From assembly GCA_937967325.1 (NCBI GenBank), contig CALBSQ010000104.1, positions 1 through 64,000 of the forward strand: a stretch of 64,000 nt of DNA, in the 5' to 3' direction. The translations under genes were made by a program, and so were the position numbers. Positions 8,288 through 16,183 of the stretch are shown here, one piece after another. The notes beneath the pieces were generated by a model. The model saw only the letters and a program-made list of their open reading frames with translations. It had not been told where the DNA came from and did no database searches. Position 1 is the first letter of the stretch. Each line of letters begins with the position of its first letter. This DNA is from an uncultured Chloroflexota bacterium. GTDB lineage: Bacteria > Chloroflexota > UBA4733.

Positions 8288-8713
8288 ATGGGCAGTCGCC
8301 ATTTATCCTTGCGCCTTGAGTCTGATACCTTCGAACATCTGGAGGCCGCGAGTCGGAGAGCCGGGCAGACCCGCTCGCACCTGGCGAAGACCCTGCTCGA
8401 AGAAGGGCTGCGTATGCAGGCCCACCCGGGGATCGTCTTCCGCGAAGGGCCGGCCGGTCGCCGTCCGGGACTCGCGGGCGGCCCGGACGTGTGGGAGATC
8501 ATTCGCGTGATCAAGGGGGCCAAGGCGGAAGGTGACGGGCCGCTGGGACACACGGCAGAGCTCACCGGACTCACGACTGAGCAGGTGCGGATGGCGGTCC
8601 GCTACTTTGCGGCGTATGCTGACGAGATCGACGCCTGGATTCAGCGTGTCGACGAGGAAGCCGCACAGGCGGAGGCGTCGTGGCAGCGTGAGCAAGCGCT
8701 CTTGCACCGGTGA
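8288..8713 (+). CDS. Ribbon-helix-helix/DUF433-like antitoxin
   Basis: 141 residues. The N-terminus (HLSLRLESDTFEHLEAASRRAGQTRSHLAKTLLEEGLRM) is a ribbon-helix-helix DNA-binding domain. The C-terminal half (HPGIVFREGPAGRRPGLAGG...DVWEIIRVIKG, then LTTEQVRMAVRYFAAYADEI) is DUF433-like. ATG 8288 has GGGGAGG upstream. Its GTGA overlap with the DUF5615 gene marks a two-gene toxin-antitoxin operon. It is expected to neutralise the toxin and repress the promoter, possibly through the palindrome at 8158. Confidence 0.85.
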   Translation: MGSRHLSLRLESDTFEHLEAASRRAGQTRSHLAKTLLEEGLRMQAHPGIVFREGPAGRRPGLAGGPDVWEIIRVIKGAKAEGDGPLGHTAELTGLTTEQVRMAVRYFAAYADEIDAWIQRVDEEAAQAEASWQREQALLHR

Positions 8714-9066
8714 AGCTCCTGCTGGATGAAATGTGGCCTCCGGCGATCGCTGTTCAACTCCGGCATCAAGGTTACGATGTTGTAGCGGTTGCGGAACGGC
8801 CCGAGCTTCGCGGACAACCGGACGCCATAATCTTCGCCGCGGCTCAGGCCGATGGGCGTAGTATTGTGACGGAGAACGTTGCCGACTATCGCCTGCTCGC
8901 CGCCGTCGAGCTACGGCAGAGTCGCTCGCACGCCGGACTCTTCTTTACTAGCGACCGGCGATTCCCTCGCCATGACCCGCGCACTGCTGGTCGTCTGGTT
9001 ACCGCTCTGATTGAAATTGCGTCGCGAACGCTCGATCCGGACGGCTTCGAGTACTGGCTACGGTGA
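8710..9066 (+). CDS. DUF5615 PIN-like toxin
   Basis: A 118-residue full-length DUF5615 protein beginning VKLLLDEMWPPAIAVQLRHQ and containing LRGQPDAIIFAAAQADGR and VTENVADYR. The acidic residues LDE, D (PDAI) and E/D (TENVADY) match the PIN-like catalytic set, so ribonuclease activity is expected but untested for this subfamily. It overlaps the antitoxin by four bases and convergently overlaps the end of the LarA-like gene by nine. Confidence 0.87.
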   Translation: MKLLLDEMWPPAIAVQLRHQGYDVVAVAERPELRGQPDAIIFAAAQADGRSIVTENVADYRLLAAVELRQSRSHAGLFFTSDRRFPRHDPRTAGRLVTALIEIASRTLDPDGFEYWLR

Positions 9067-10446
9067 GTGTGCTGCTTCGCGGAGCATGCCGGCGTCCGCC
9101 TCGTCGCGCCGCTCCACCCAGGGCACGGCGTTGGTCGGCGGCAGGTTGGCGATGATCCGCGGGCTCGGACCGGCGTGCGCTCGCGCGTAGCGCAGCGCCT
9201 CGTCGAAGGAGTCGGTGACCAACCGGAAGCCGAAGCGCTCGCCTTCCTCCGGCGTCACGCCCTCGGTGACGAGCACGGTGCGGCGGTTCAGGATGCAGCG
9301 CTTGTGACTCCAGACGTGGGTCGTGCTGCGCGGCTCGCCCTCCATGCGGGTGACCAGGCGGGTGATCTCGTCCAGACTCCGCGCCAGCAGCTCCTCTTTG
9401 CAGACCATGTCACGTCGCCGCCAGTGCTCGTGGGCGGCACGGCCGTCGTCGGATAGCCGTGTCCACTGCGCCGTACACTCGACGAACTCCTGCAGCGTCT
9501 CGGCCAGCGGCCGGTTGCTCAGCGGCTGGTGGCGGGCCGCCGAGATGCAGGCAATGATCACACCGTCCCGCTTGGCAGCCTCCTCGGCCAGCTCGATCTG
9601 CATGTACATGCTCATCAGCTCGCCACTGTTGGCCGGCGCAAAGAGGTAGATGTCCGCCGGGGCCACCGGTGTCATGGCGTGCTGCTGGAGATAGCGCACC
9701 GCGACCGGCCACTCCTCGCGGAAATAGCCGGCGAAGACGGTATTGGCGGTGAAGTCGATCTTAAGTCGCAGGCGCACAAAGTCGGCCGCGTCCATCACAT
9801 CCTCGCGCATGGGGTTGCCGGGTCCCCAGCAGGAGCTGGTCCGGTTGGTCATGATCTTGGTGTGGTTGCGGCGCACCGTATCATTGCCGGCGACGCCGGG
9901 GAGGATGATCCCGCCGCCACCTTGATAGCCGTAGAGGCTGGGGCTACAGGCGCCGACGCCCACGACGAGGTCCGCCTCCGCCACCACCGTGTTGACCCAC
10001 ACCGGCGTCCCGGCCCGCGTCATGCCCACGTAGGTGACCGCCCGCTCGTCCATCGGGTCGTGCTCGAGATAGCGCACGCGCTGCAGGATGGCCTCACCGA
10101 TCTTGGCCCGGGCGCCTGGATGGCCGTGCATCCCGGCCGCGTGGACCAGCGTGATCCGCTCGTCCGGCACACCGGCCGCGTTGAGGCGATTGAGCAGATA
10201 GAGGCCCACCCCCTGCTGGCCGAACACGGTGTCCTGCATATCCGTCACCAGGAGCGCGACACGATCGCCCGGCCTGGCCATCTGCTCCAGCCGCGGGCAG
10301 CCGATGGGATCGGCCAGCGCGCGCTCGACCAGCTCCACCGGAGTGCCGAGCATGGGCAGGTCCGGCTTGGTAAGCACGCGCGTCTGCTCATCCGGCAGCG
10401 AGATCGACAGGGGGCCGCGCCGCCAGTCCAAGGTCCGGGTTGCCAT
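9058..10446 (-). CDS. LarA-like (DUF2088) racemase-family protein
   Basis: About 462 residues. The DUF2088/LarA N-domain is clear: PGDRVALLVTDMQD, LVHAAGMHGHPGARAKIGE, YVGMTRAGTPVWVNTVVAEA, then YQGGGGIILPGVAGNDTVRR with NH. LarA is the nickel-pincer lactate racemase; relatives racemise or epimerise other 2-hydroxy acids and sugar acids, which suits the dehydratase and isomerase remnant next to it. ATG 10446 has GAGAGG six bases upstream; the longer reading to 10524 lacks a site. It follows the broken isomerase gene on the same strand. Substrate and cofactor status are not readable here; no larB/C/E is nearby. Confidence 0.8.
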   Translation of the reverse strand: MATRTLDWRRGPLSISLPDEQTRVLTKPDLPMLGTPVELVERALADPIGCPRLEQMARPGDRVALLVTDMQDTVFGQQGVGLYLLNRLNAAGVPDERITLVHAAGMHGHPGARAKIGEAILQRVRYLEHDPMDERAVTYVGMTRAGTPVWVNTVVAEADLVVGVGACSPSLYGYQGGGGIILPGVAGNDTVRRNHTKIMTNRTSSCWGPGNPMREDVMDAADFVRLRLKIDFTANTVFAGYFREEWPVAVRYLQQHAMTPVAPADIYLFAPANSGELMSMYMQIELAEEAAKRDGVIIACISAARHQPLSNRPLAETLQEFVECTAQWTRLSDDGRAAHEHWRRRDMVCKEELLARSLDEITRLVTRMEGEPRSTTHVWSHKRCILNRRTVLVTEGVTPEEGERFGFRLVTDSFDEALRYARAHAGPSPRIIANLPPTNAVPWVERRDEADAGMLREAAHSP

Positions 10447-10493
10447 GGGTGGCCTCTCTGCTTCAGTCGCCTTGCGACAATCCCGGTCTGCGA

Positions 10494-10775
10494 CTACGCC
10501 GGCTCCTCCATCGTCGGGATCCACTCGTCCAAAATCCAGCGCATGTAGTCCAGGTAGCGCAGCGATGCGCGCATGCGGTCGCCGTTGCCGCCTTCGTTGC
10601 AGACCCAGCCGCGGAAACCGGCGCGCCAGAGTAGCACCGCCGCTTCGCGGAAGTCGAGATCTCCGGCATCAAGGTCGGTCACCCAGGAGTAGGCGCGCCC
10701 CGTTTCGGGGACCAGCACCCGCCGGTAGTTCTTCACTTCCCAATAGTTGGTGCGCGGGGCGAGCTTGGCGATCTG
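10494..10775 (-). pseudogene. C-terminal fragment of sugar phosphate isomerase/epimerase
   Basis: The last about 93 codons of a xylose-isomerase-like TIM-barrel protein: NYWEVKNYRR, AYSWVTDLDAGDLDFREAA, GFRGWVCNEGGNGDRM, RYLDYMRWILDEWIP. Upstream of about 10775 the reading turns into unrelated sequence, so the N-terminal two thirds are missing. It ends 47 bases before the LarA-like start and was probably its operon partner. Confidence 0.7.
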
Positions 10776-10986
10776 CGACCGCCAGACTGACCGCCAACCG
10801 CATGCGCCGCTCCTTGCCCGTCTAAGGCTCCAACGTCCCGCCGTCTCGCGAGAGGATACACTCCCAGCCGGAGCTGGGCTTCCCTGGCGATATGAGCAAG
10901 GACGGATGAGACAATGGCGGCAAGATGGCTGTCGCACCGAAGAGCGCCGATTGACGCGCCGAGTTCTGAAGGGGGGACGTGCCGAG

Positions 10987-12114
10987 ATGAAGATCGCCGA
11001 AGTTGAGTCGCTTGTGGTCGGCGGAGGCCATTTCGTCCGGATCACGACGGACAATGGGCTGGTCGGCCTCGGCCAGTCCGCCTGCTGGGCCTACCCGAAG
11101 GCCGTCCACGAGGTTATCCAGAGCTTTAGGAGCTACCTCGTCGGTCAGGATCCGATGCGGATCGAGCACCACTGGCAATACCTCTACCGAATGGGCCCCT
11201 TCCGCGGCTCCGTGCTCAGCGGCGCGGTCAGCGCGGTGGACATCGCCCTCTGGGACATCAAAGGCCAGCAGCTCCAAGCGCCCATCTGGGACCTGCTGGG
11301 CGGGAAGTGTCGCGACAGGGTCCGCCTGCACCTGCTGATGGGCGGCGCGAGCGCCGAGGAGGTACACCGGCACGCCGTGGCGGCGGCCGGCGAGGGCTTC
11401 ACCGCGATCAAGTTCGATCCGGTACCGGCGGGCTACCAGGACATGACCCTGGCGGCGCTGGTCGCCGCCGTGGTCGAGCGGGTTGCCGCGGCGCGCGAGG
11501 CGGTGGGGAAGGATGTCGATCTCATCCTGGAGATCCACCGCAAGCTCACGCCCTTGCAGGCGATCCCGGTGGCCGACACGGTCAAACCGTTCCACCCGCT
11601 CTTCTTCGAGGACCCCATCCAGATCGACAGCATCCAGTCCCAGGCCGACATCGCCCGGCAGGTGTCGATCGGCGTCGCCAACGGCGAGCGGCTGCACACC
11701 ATCTGGGAGTTCCGCGAGCTGCTGGCGGCCGGCGGGACTCAGTTCGTCCGCCCCGACGTGGGGTTGGCCGGGGGGCTGACCCACTGCAAGAAGATCGCGG
11801 CGATCGCCGAGTCCTACCACGCGGCCGTGGTGACCCACAACTTCCTCGGGCCGGTGCTCACCGCCGCGTCGGTCCACCTCGACACGGCGATCCCGAACTT
11901 CCTGGTCCAGGAGTACTCCAAGGTCGACGAGGGACCCGGCGCGGCCGCCTTCGCCGGCACCCTGCGGCGGCAGGGAGGGTATTTGCCGGTACCGGAGGCG
12001 CCTGGGCTGGGCATCCGCCTCGACACGGAGAAAGCGGCGTCGGTCGAACCGGCCGTCCGAGGCGCTGGAGCCATCCCGCTGCGGTCCGACGGCTCGGTGG
12101 CGTATTCGGTTTGA
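10987..12114 (+). CDS. Mandelate racemase/muconate lactonizing family dehydratase
   Basis: 375 residues of the enolase superfamily, closest in pattern to the D-galactonate/mannonate dehydratase (RspA/DgoD) group. Likely metal ligands and acid/base residues are E182 and H184 (ILEIHRKLTP), E208 (FFEDP), E234 (GERLH) and H284 (VTHNFLGP). KFDP near 142-145 aligns with the base-bearing strand. It would dehydrate a sugar acid. ATG 10987 begins MKIAEVESLVVGGG, the usual start; the longer in-frame reading upstream is spurious. It faces away from the LarA-like gene across a 211-bp spacer, suggesting a shared divergent regulatory region. Confidence 0.88.
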   Translation: MKIAEVESLVVGGGHFVRITTDNGLVGLGQSACWAYPKAVHEVIQSFRSYLVGQDPMRIEHHWQYLYRMGPFRGSVLSGAVSAVDIALWDIKGQQLQAPIWDLLGGKCRDRVRLHLLMGGASAEEVHRHAVAAAGEGFTAIKFDPVPAGYQDMTLAALVAAVVERVAAAREAVGKDVDLILEIHRKLTPLQAIPVADTVKPFHPLFFEDPIQIDSIQSQADIARQVSIGVANGERLHTIWEFRELLAAGGTQFVRPDVGLAGGLTHCKKIAAIAESYHAAVVTHNFLGPVLTAASVHLDTAIPNFLVQEYSKVDEGPGAAAFAGTLRRQGGYLPVPEAPGLGIRLDTEKAASVEPAVRGAGAIPLRSDGSVAYSV

Positions 12115-12172
12115 GGAGAGTAAATGACGCTGTTGGCGTAACCGGGGGTATCCGCGCTTGCCGGTACTGCCA

Positions 12173-12337
12173 CCCGCCGCTAAAGCAGCGGGCTACGTCT
12201 ACAAAGCCGCCTAAAGGCAGCTGAACGGCGACTACAAAGGCTAATATCGCGCACGAGACGAGAATGCTCATCGAATTTGGCGTGGTTAGCCTGCTTTAGC
12301 AGGCTTTGTACGCGTAGCCCGCTGCTTTAGCGGCGGG
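12173..12337. repeat. REP-like inverted pair of hairpin units
   Basis: A 25-base perfect inverted repeat (12173-12197 and 12313-12337, starting CCCGCCGCTAAAGCAGCGGG) encloses further hairpins, for example AGCCTGCTTTAGCAGGCT at 12288-12305. Each half is a unit of about 50 bases with two small hairpins and a TACAAAGCC spacer. A related unit with compensating stem changes lies at 53622-53678. No REP-associated transposase is in the window. Confidence 0.75.
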
Positions 12338-12401
12338 AGAATCGGCGGTTGCGGCGGCGGCAACATTCGCCAACAGAGTCAGAAATGGTAAGGCTACACG
12401 C

Positions 12402-13187
12402 ATGAAAGTTCTCCTCGTTGGCGGCTCCGGTCACGTCGGCAGTTTCGTCACTCCTTACCTACGCCGGCAGCACGAGTTGCGCGTGCTGGATCTGCGACCA
12501 CCCCGTCACCCGGATGTCGAGTACGTCGAGGGCTCGATCACGGATCCCGCGGCCCTGGCGAGAGCGCTGGAGGGCGTCGATACCTTCGTCACGATGGTCA
12601 TGAAGAGCGGCCAGGGCGGCAGCTCGACCGACCAGACGCTCACCCAGATAGCTGAGAATTACGAGGTCAACACCCTCGGCCTCCACCTGCTGCTCTTCAC
12701 AGCCCAAGGCATGGGCGTCAAGCGCGGCGTCCACACCAGCACGATGAGCGTTCACTACCGCGAGCGGACCTGGTACCCGTCCGAAGAGCTGATCCCGCTG
12801 GACACGCCCAGCGTGTACGGCCTGACCAAAGGCTTCGGGGAGCTGATCTGCCAATACTTCGCCCGTTGGTTCGACATGAACCTGATCGCCCTGCGCCTGA
12901 CTGGCCCCCGCACGCGCGAGCAATGGCTGGACCAGCGCCGGCGCCCGCCCGCCTGGCCCGGCGGCCATCGCCTCTACATCACTGACGAGGAAGACCTGGC
13001 CAACGCCTACCTGGGAGCATTGAAGGCAGTGCGGACCGGCCACGGACGCTTCGACTCCGTCTTCATCGCCGGCGACGAAGCCGAGGAAGAGCACAACCTT
13101 ACCAAGGCGAAACGCCTACTGGGCTGGCAGCCTCGGGCGCAGCGGCTGCTGGAGGGCGGCCGGGCCAGCGGTGAAAATCGCGCCTAA
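12402..13187 (+). CDS. NAD-dependent epimerase/dehydratase
   Basis: A 261-residue extended SDR. The nucleotide-binding GGSGHVG is at 8-14, the acidic D31 after the second strand (VLDLR) suggests NAD, and the catalytic YGLTK follows. The family works on nucleotide sugars or related ligands. The protein is shorter than typical 300-residue epimerases and lacks part of the substrate domain near the C-terminus. It probably belongs with the sugar-acid genes just upstream, though a REP pair separates them. The 3' end overlaps the converging PIN gene by four bases. Confidence 0.83.
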   Translation: MKVLLVGGSGHVGSFVTPYLRRQHELRVLDLRPPRHPDVEYVEGSITDPAALARALEGVDTFVTMVMKSGQGGSSTDQTLTQIAENYEVNTLGLHLLLFTAQGMGVKRGVHTSTMSVHYRERTWYPSEELIPLDTPSVYGLTKGFGELICQYFARWFDMNLIALRLTGPRTREQWLDQRRRPPAWPGGHRLYITDEEDLANAYLGALKAVRTGHGRFDSVFIAGDEAEEEHNLTKAKRLLGWQPRAQRLLEGGRASGENRA

Positions 13188-13438
13188 CAAGCAGCGAACT
13201 CCGGCGCCCCCGGCGCGAACACCGGGAACCCGGCACGCCGAGCCGCCTCCGCCCGCCGATACGTGGTCGTATCCGAGGCAACCCGCCCCACCGCGCGCAG
13301 CACCTCGACTCGGGCAATTACACTGGAGACACGTAGCGGCCAGTCCTGCAAGAAACCAAAAAGACGAGTCGTTTCCGCCTGAGCGCGCACCAGCTTCACC
13401 AATCCGGACGAGTCGAGATACAGCAGCGTCGAGTTCAC
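13184..13438 (-). CDS. VapC-type PIN toxin, C-terminally truncated
   Basis: 84 residues. The N-terminal half of a PIN ribonuclease is clear: LLYLDSSGLVKLV (first catalytic Asp) and LRVSSVIARVEVLRAVGR (second acidic residue). After RRAGFPVFAPG the protein ends, at least 45 residues short of the usual 130, losing the third and fourth acidic positions. It overlaps the antitoxin by four bases. It is probably inactive, with the end replaced where the converging epimerase gene joins. Confidence 0.75.
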   Translation of the reverse strand: MNSTLLYLDSSGLVKLVRAQAETTRLFGFLQDWPLRVSSVIARVEVLRAVGRVASDTTTYRRAEAARRAGFPVFAPGAPEFAAC

Positions 13439-13698
13439 AATCGTTCCTCGCGCTCAGCTTGCAGTGCGTCGCTGAGCTGGTTGGACACGGGCCCATCGGG
13501 CGGCGCCAGATCGAGCAAATCGCCGGACGGGATGGTCACGCGTCCGGCGGCGATCAGACGCCCCAGGGGCGTCGATGTATCCGGCAGCGGGGCAAGTACG
13601 GCTACTGCCCGACCTCGCTCGGTTACCTCGATCGATTGGCCGGCGGCGACACGCCTCAAGAAAACGCTGAGGTTCTGCCGTAGTTCTCTCACGCCCAC
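13435..13698 (-). CDS. Phd/YefM-type antitoxin
   Basis: 87 residues with the prevent-host-death pattern VGVRELRQNLSVFLRRVAAG...EVTERGRAVAVLAPLP, followed by a toxin-binding tail rich in Asp/Pro. GTG start; the stop overlaps the PIN gene start. It is expected to bind its own promoter and neutralise VapC, but its toxin is truncated, so it may now be an orphan. Confidence 0.87.
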   Translation of the reverse strand: MGVRELRQNLSVFLRRVAAGQSIEVTERGRAVAVLAPLPDTSTPLGRLIAAGRVTIPSGDLLDLAPPDGPVSNQLSDALQAEREERL

Positions 13699-13772
13699 AC
13701 GCGCTCTACTTCCCTATCGGGTCCGGTAACCCACATGCCCGCAACAGCGACCGGCAGGTACACTTGCCATTG

Positions 13773-14648
13773 ATGTATCAGCATACAGCGAGACCAACCG
13801 CCGCTAGCCAGGAACGCCTTGCGCTTGCCGCCGAGCTGGCGGACCGGTATCCGACCCAACATTGTCGGGAACTGGCCGTGACCGGCTCCGTCTCTCGTGG
13901 CGTTGCAGTTGAAGAATCCGACCTGGAGCTGAGCCTTTGGACGGAAACAATCCCGTCACCGGAGGAGCGCCGGCAATTCCTGGCGCGCGTCGGCGCTACC
14001 GACGCCATCGTCGATCCTTCACTCGGCTCGAAGGATGTCACCTGGGCAATGTTCACGTATCAAGACGTCCGGGTCGAGGCAGGCTGGTACACACCGGCCT
14101 TCCACGAGCACGAATTGGCCGCCATTCGCGCAGGTGAGGTGACCGATGACGATCGTCTCTTACTGCCGGGCGTTCTCGTGGACGCGGTCCCGCTACGCAG
14201 CGACGGCCTGATTGCGCGCTGGCGTCAAGAGCTAGCGCACTACCCCGACAGCCTGCAACGGCGCCATATTAGCGACGCGGCCAACGAGTGGCGATTTCCC
14301 GGCCACCTGGCCGCACGATGGGCGGAGGTCCGGCGCGGCCACCGCCATACGGTGCTGGAGGAGTATGCACGCGACATCCACCGAACGCTGCGCATCCTAT
14401 TCGCGGTCAACCGGGTGTGGGAGATCGACTGGAAGTGGCTGGAACGAGCGACGCGCGACCTCACAATCCGGCCCGACCGGTTCGTCGAGCGGATCGAGGG
14501 CGTCTTCGCCGCGCCGCGCCTGGCGGAGAGCCTGATCACCTGCCTGGAACTGATCCGCGACACCTTGGCGCTGGCGCCACCTCCTCACAATGTTGCCCAG
14601 CCCACGGCCAACGTTTTGGACAGCCTCCGCGGCAATGCGGGCAGGTAA
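13773..14648 (+). CDS. Nucleotidyltransferase-domain protein
   Basis: About 291 residues. The polymerase-beta-like nucleotidyltransferase motif is ELAVTGSVSRGVAVEESDLEL (GSxxRG, then an ESDLEL acidic pair at about residues 37-56). The remainder is helical, ending in a region resembling DUF4037 or streptomycin adenylyltransferase C-terminal domains. It could adenylylate a small molecule, RNA or protein. ATG 13773 is preferred over the TTG at 13764. It is monocistronic, reading away from the Phd/PIN pair. Confidence 0.78.
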   Translation: MYQHTARPTAASQERLALAAELADRYPTQHCRELAVTGSVSRGVAVEESDLELSLWTETIPSPEERRQFLARVGATDAIVDPSLGSKDVTWAMFTYQDVRVEAGWYTPAFHEHELAAIRAGEVTDDDRLLLPGVLVDAVPLRSDGLIARWRQELAHYPDSLQRRHISDAANEWRFPGHLAARWAEVRRGHRHTVLEEYARDIHRTLRILFAVNRVWEIDWKWLERATRDLTIRPDRFVERIEGVFAAPRLAESLITCLELIRDTLALAPPPHNVAQPTANVLDSLRGNAGR

Positions 14649-14991
14649 CTAGCAACGGCAGGCCACCAACAACGGGTGCTCAGGATGGACTCGTTGACTT
14701 GGGTTCCGCGCACTCAACAGTCATTTGGGATTCGGGGACGGCGGCACGAATCCTCGGCGCCTCGGAGGCAGTCCAGCAAACACGCTACCAAACACTGATG
14801 CGCCTTCCAAACGAGCAGCAAGGCCTCTACGCGCGGTTGGCGTTGACCGGGCGCCTTTGAAACGGATGCGTCCCGGGCAGCCCGGGACGCCGCGGTGCGA
14901 TGAGTGCCGGGCGCAGGAGTCAGTACTATTTAGCGTACGCAGGTTGGATCGAATACACGGCGAGCGGCGGGTGTCGGGGAAGGGGTAGGGG
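14649..14991. other. Intergenic with hairpin
   Basis: No convincing gene. The one clear structure is GTCCCGGG/CCCGGGAC, an 8-bp stem with a 3-base loop at 14870-14888, which may terminate the upstream transcript although no U-run follows. Confidence 0.5.
14870..14888 (+). terminator. GC-rich hairpin
   Basis: Perfect 8-bp stem GTCCCGGG (14870-14877) with CCCGGGAC (14881-14888) and loop CAG. Possible terminator; no U tract. Confidence 0.4.
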
Positions 14992-16042
14992 GTGGCTAAC
15001 ACCCCGGAGGGGAACGCGAACGCCCTCATCCCAAAGGGATATAAGGAACTGCTCGGCGATCTGAAGGAGCGCATCGGCGCTGCCCAGGTCCGCGCGGCCC
15101 TCTCCATCAATCGAGAGCTGGTTGGGCTCTATTGGCATATCGGGCGCGCCATAGCTGCGCGTCAGGAGGAGCACGGCTGGGGCGCGCAGATAATCGTCCG
15201 GCTCTCAGCCGACCTCCCGCAGACCTTCCCCGAAATGAAAGGCTTCTCGGCTCGCAACCTGCAATACACGCGCACGTTTGCCAGCGCCTACCCGGACGAG
15301 GCAATCGCGCAGCAAGTTGCTGCGCGATTGCCCTGGGGACATGTAATGCGTCTGCTCGATACCGTGTCCGATCCAGAGGCACGGGCGTGGTACGCGCGCA
15401 AGGCCGCCGAGGATGGCTGGAGCCGCGCCATCTTAGCCCATCAGATCGGGGGCAAGCTCTATGAGCGGCAGGGCCGGTCGCAGACCAATTTCGCCCGGAC
15501 TCTGCCCACGCCCCAATCCGACATGGCCCGACAGGTGCTCAAGGACCCGTACAACTTCGATTTCCTCTCATTGGGGGAGGAGGCGCGAGCGTGACCTCGA
15601 ACGCGGACTCCTGGCGCATATCCAGGCATTCCTGCTTGAGTTGGGCGCCGGCTTCGCCTTCCTGGGCAGCCAGTATCATTTCGAGGTCGACAGTCACGAC
15701 TATTACATCGATCTGCTCTTCTACCATGTGAAGCTGCACTGCTACGTAGCCATCAACGTGAAAGTAGTCGACTTCGAGCCCGAGTTCGCCGGCAAGATGA
15801 ACTTTTATCTCTCGGCCATCGATGATTTCTTGCGGCATCCGCACGATCAGTCGAGCATCGGCCTCATTCTATGCAAAGGAAAGAACAAGGTAGTGGCTGA
15901 GTATGCGCTGCGGGACATGAGTAAGCCAATCGGAGTGTCGGCGTACAACCCGCTGGAAACGTTGCCCGAACGGTTGCAAGGGAGCTTGCCGACTATTGAG
16001 GAACTGGAAGCGACGTTGGCCGATGCAGAGACGGAGCGATGA
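14992..16042 (+). pseudogene. DUF1016 (YhcG-like) PDDEXK nuclease, frameshifted
   Basis: The first reading (14992-15594) has the DUF1016 N-domain: SINRELVGLYWHIGRAI, GFSARNLQYTRTFASAYP, LPWGHVMRLLD, and stops after DPYNFDFLSLGEEARA. The second frame continues directly as ERDLERGLLAHIQAFLLELG, YIDLLFYHVKLHCYVAINVK, MNFYLSAIDDFLRHP and SIGLILCKGKN to 16042. Adding one C near 15587 (GCGCGAGCG to GCGCGCGAGCG) rejoins them. The family's catalytic E-L-K triplet reads N-V-K here, so the nuclease site appears lost as well. Either a decaying gene or an assembly indel on top of a catalytic change. Confidence 0.85.
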
Positions 16043-16110
16043 GCGCATCGCCGCGGAACGACATGCCTGCCCCCTCGACAGCTGCTAGGATGCCTGTGCT
16101 AGTCGGTCGT

Positions 16111-16132
16111 ACCGGCAGGCGTAATTGCCGGT
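16111..16132. promoter_or_regulatory. Small inverted repeat before APH-like gene
   Basis: ACCGGCA at 16111-16117 and TGCCGGT at 16126-16132 around an 8-base spacer, about 50 bases before the start of the kinase-like gene. Could be an operator or a leader hairpin. Confidence 0.35.
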
Positions 16133-16183
16133 GACACCATCGAGCCGGAGCTATACCCCAAAAGCAGAGATGCAGGAGCGTTC

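Noticed and set aside
10494..11054. Full 186-codon minus-strand reading as a complete protein
   Set aside because: Only the last 93 codons resemble a family; the first half is antisense to the leader and start of the dehydratase gene.
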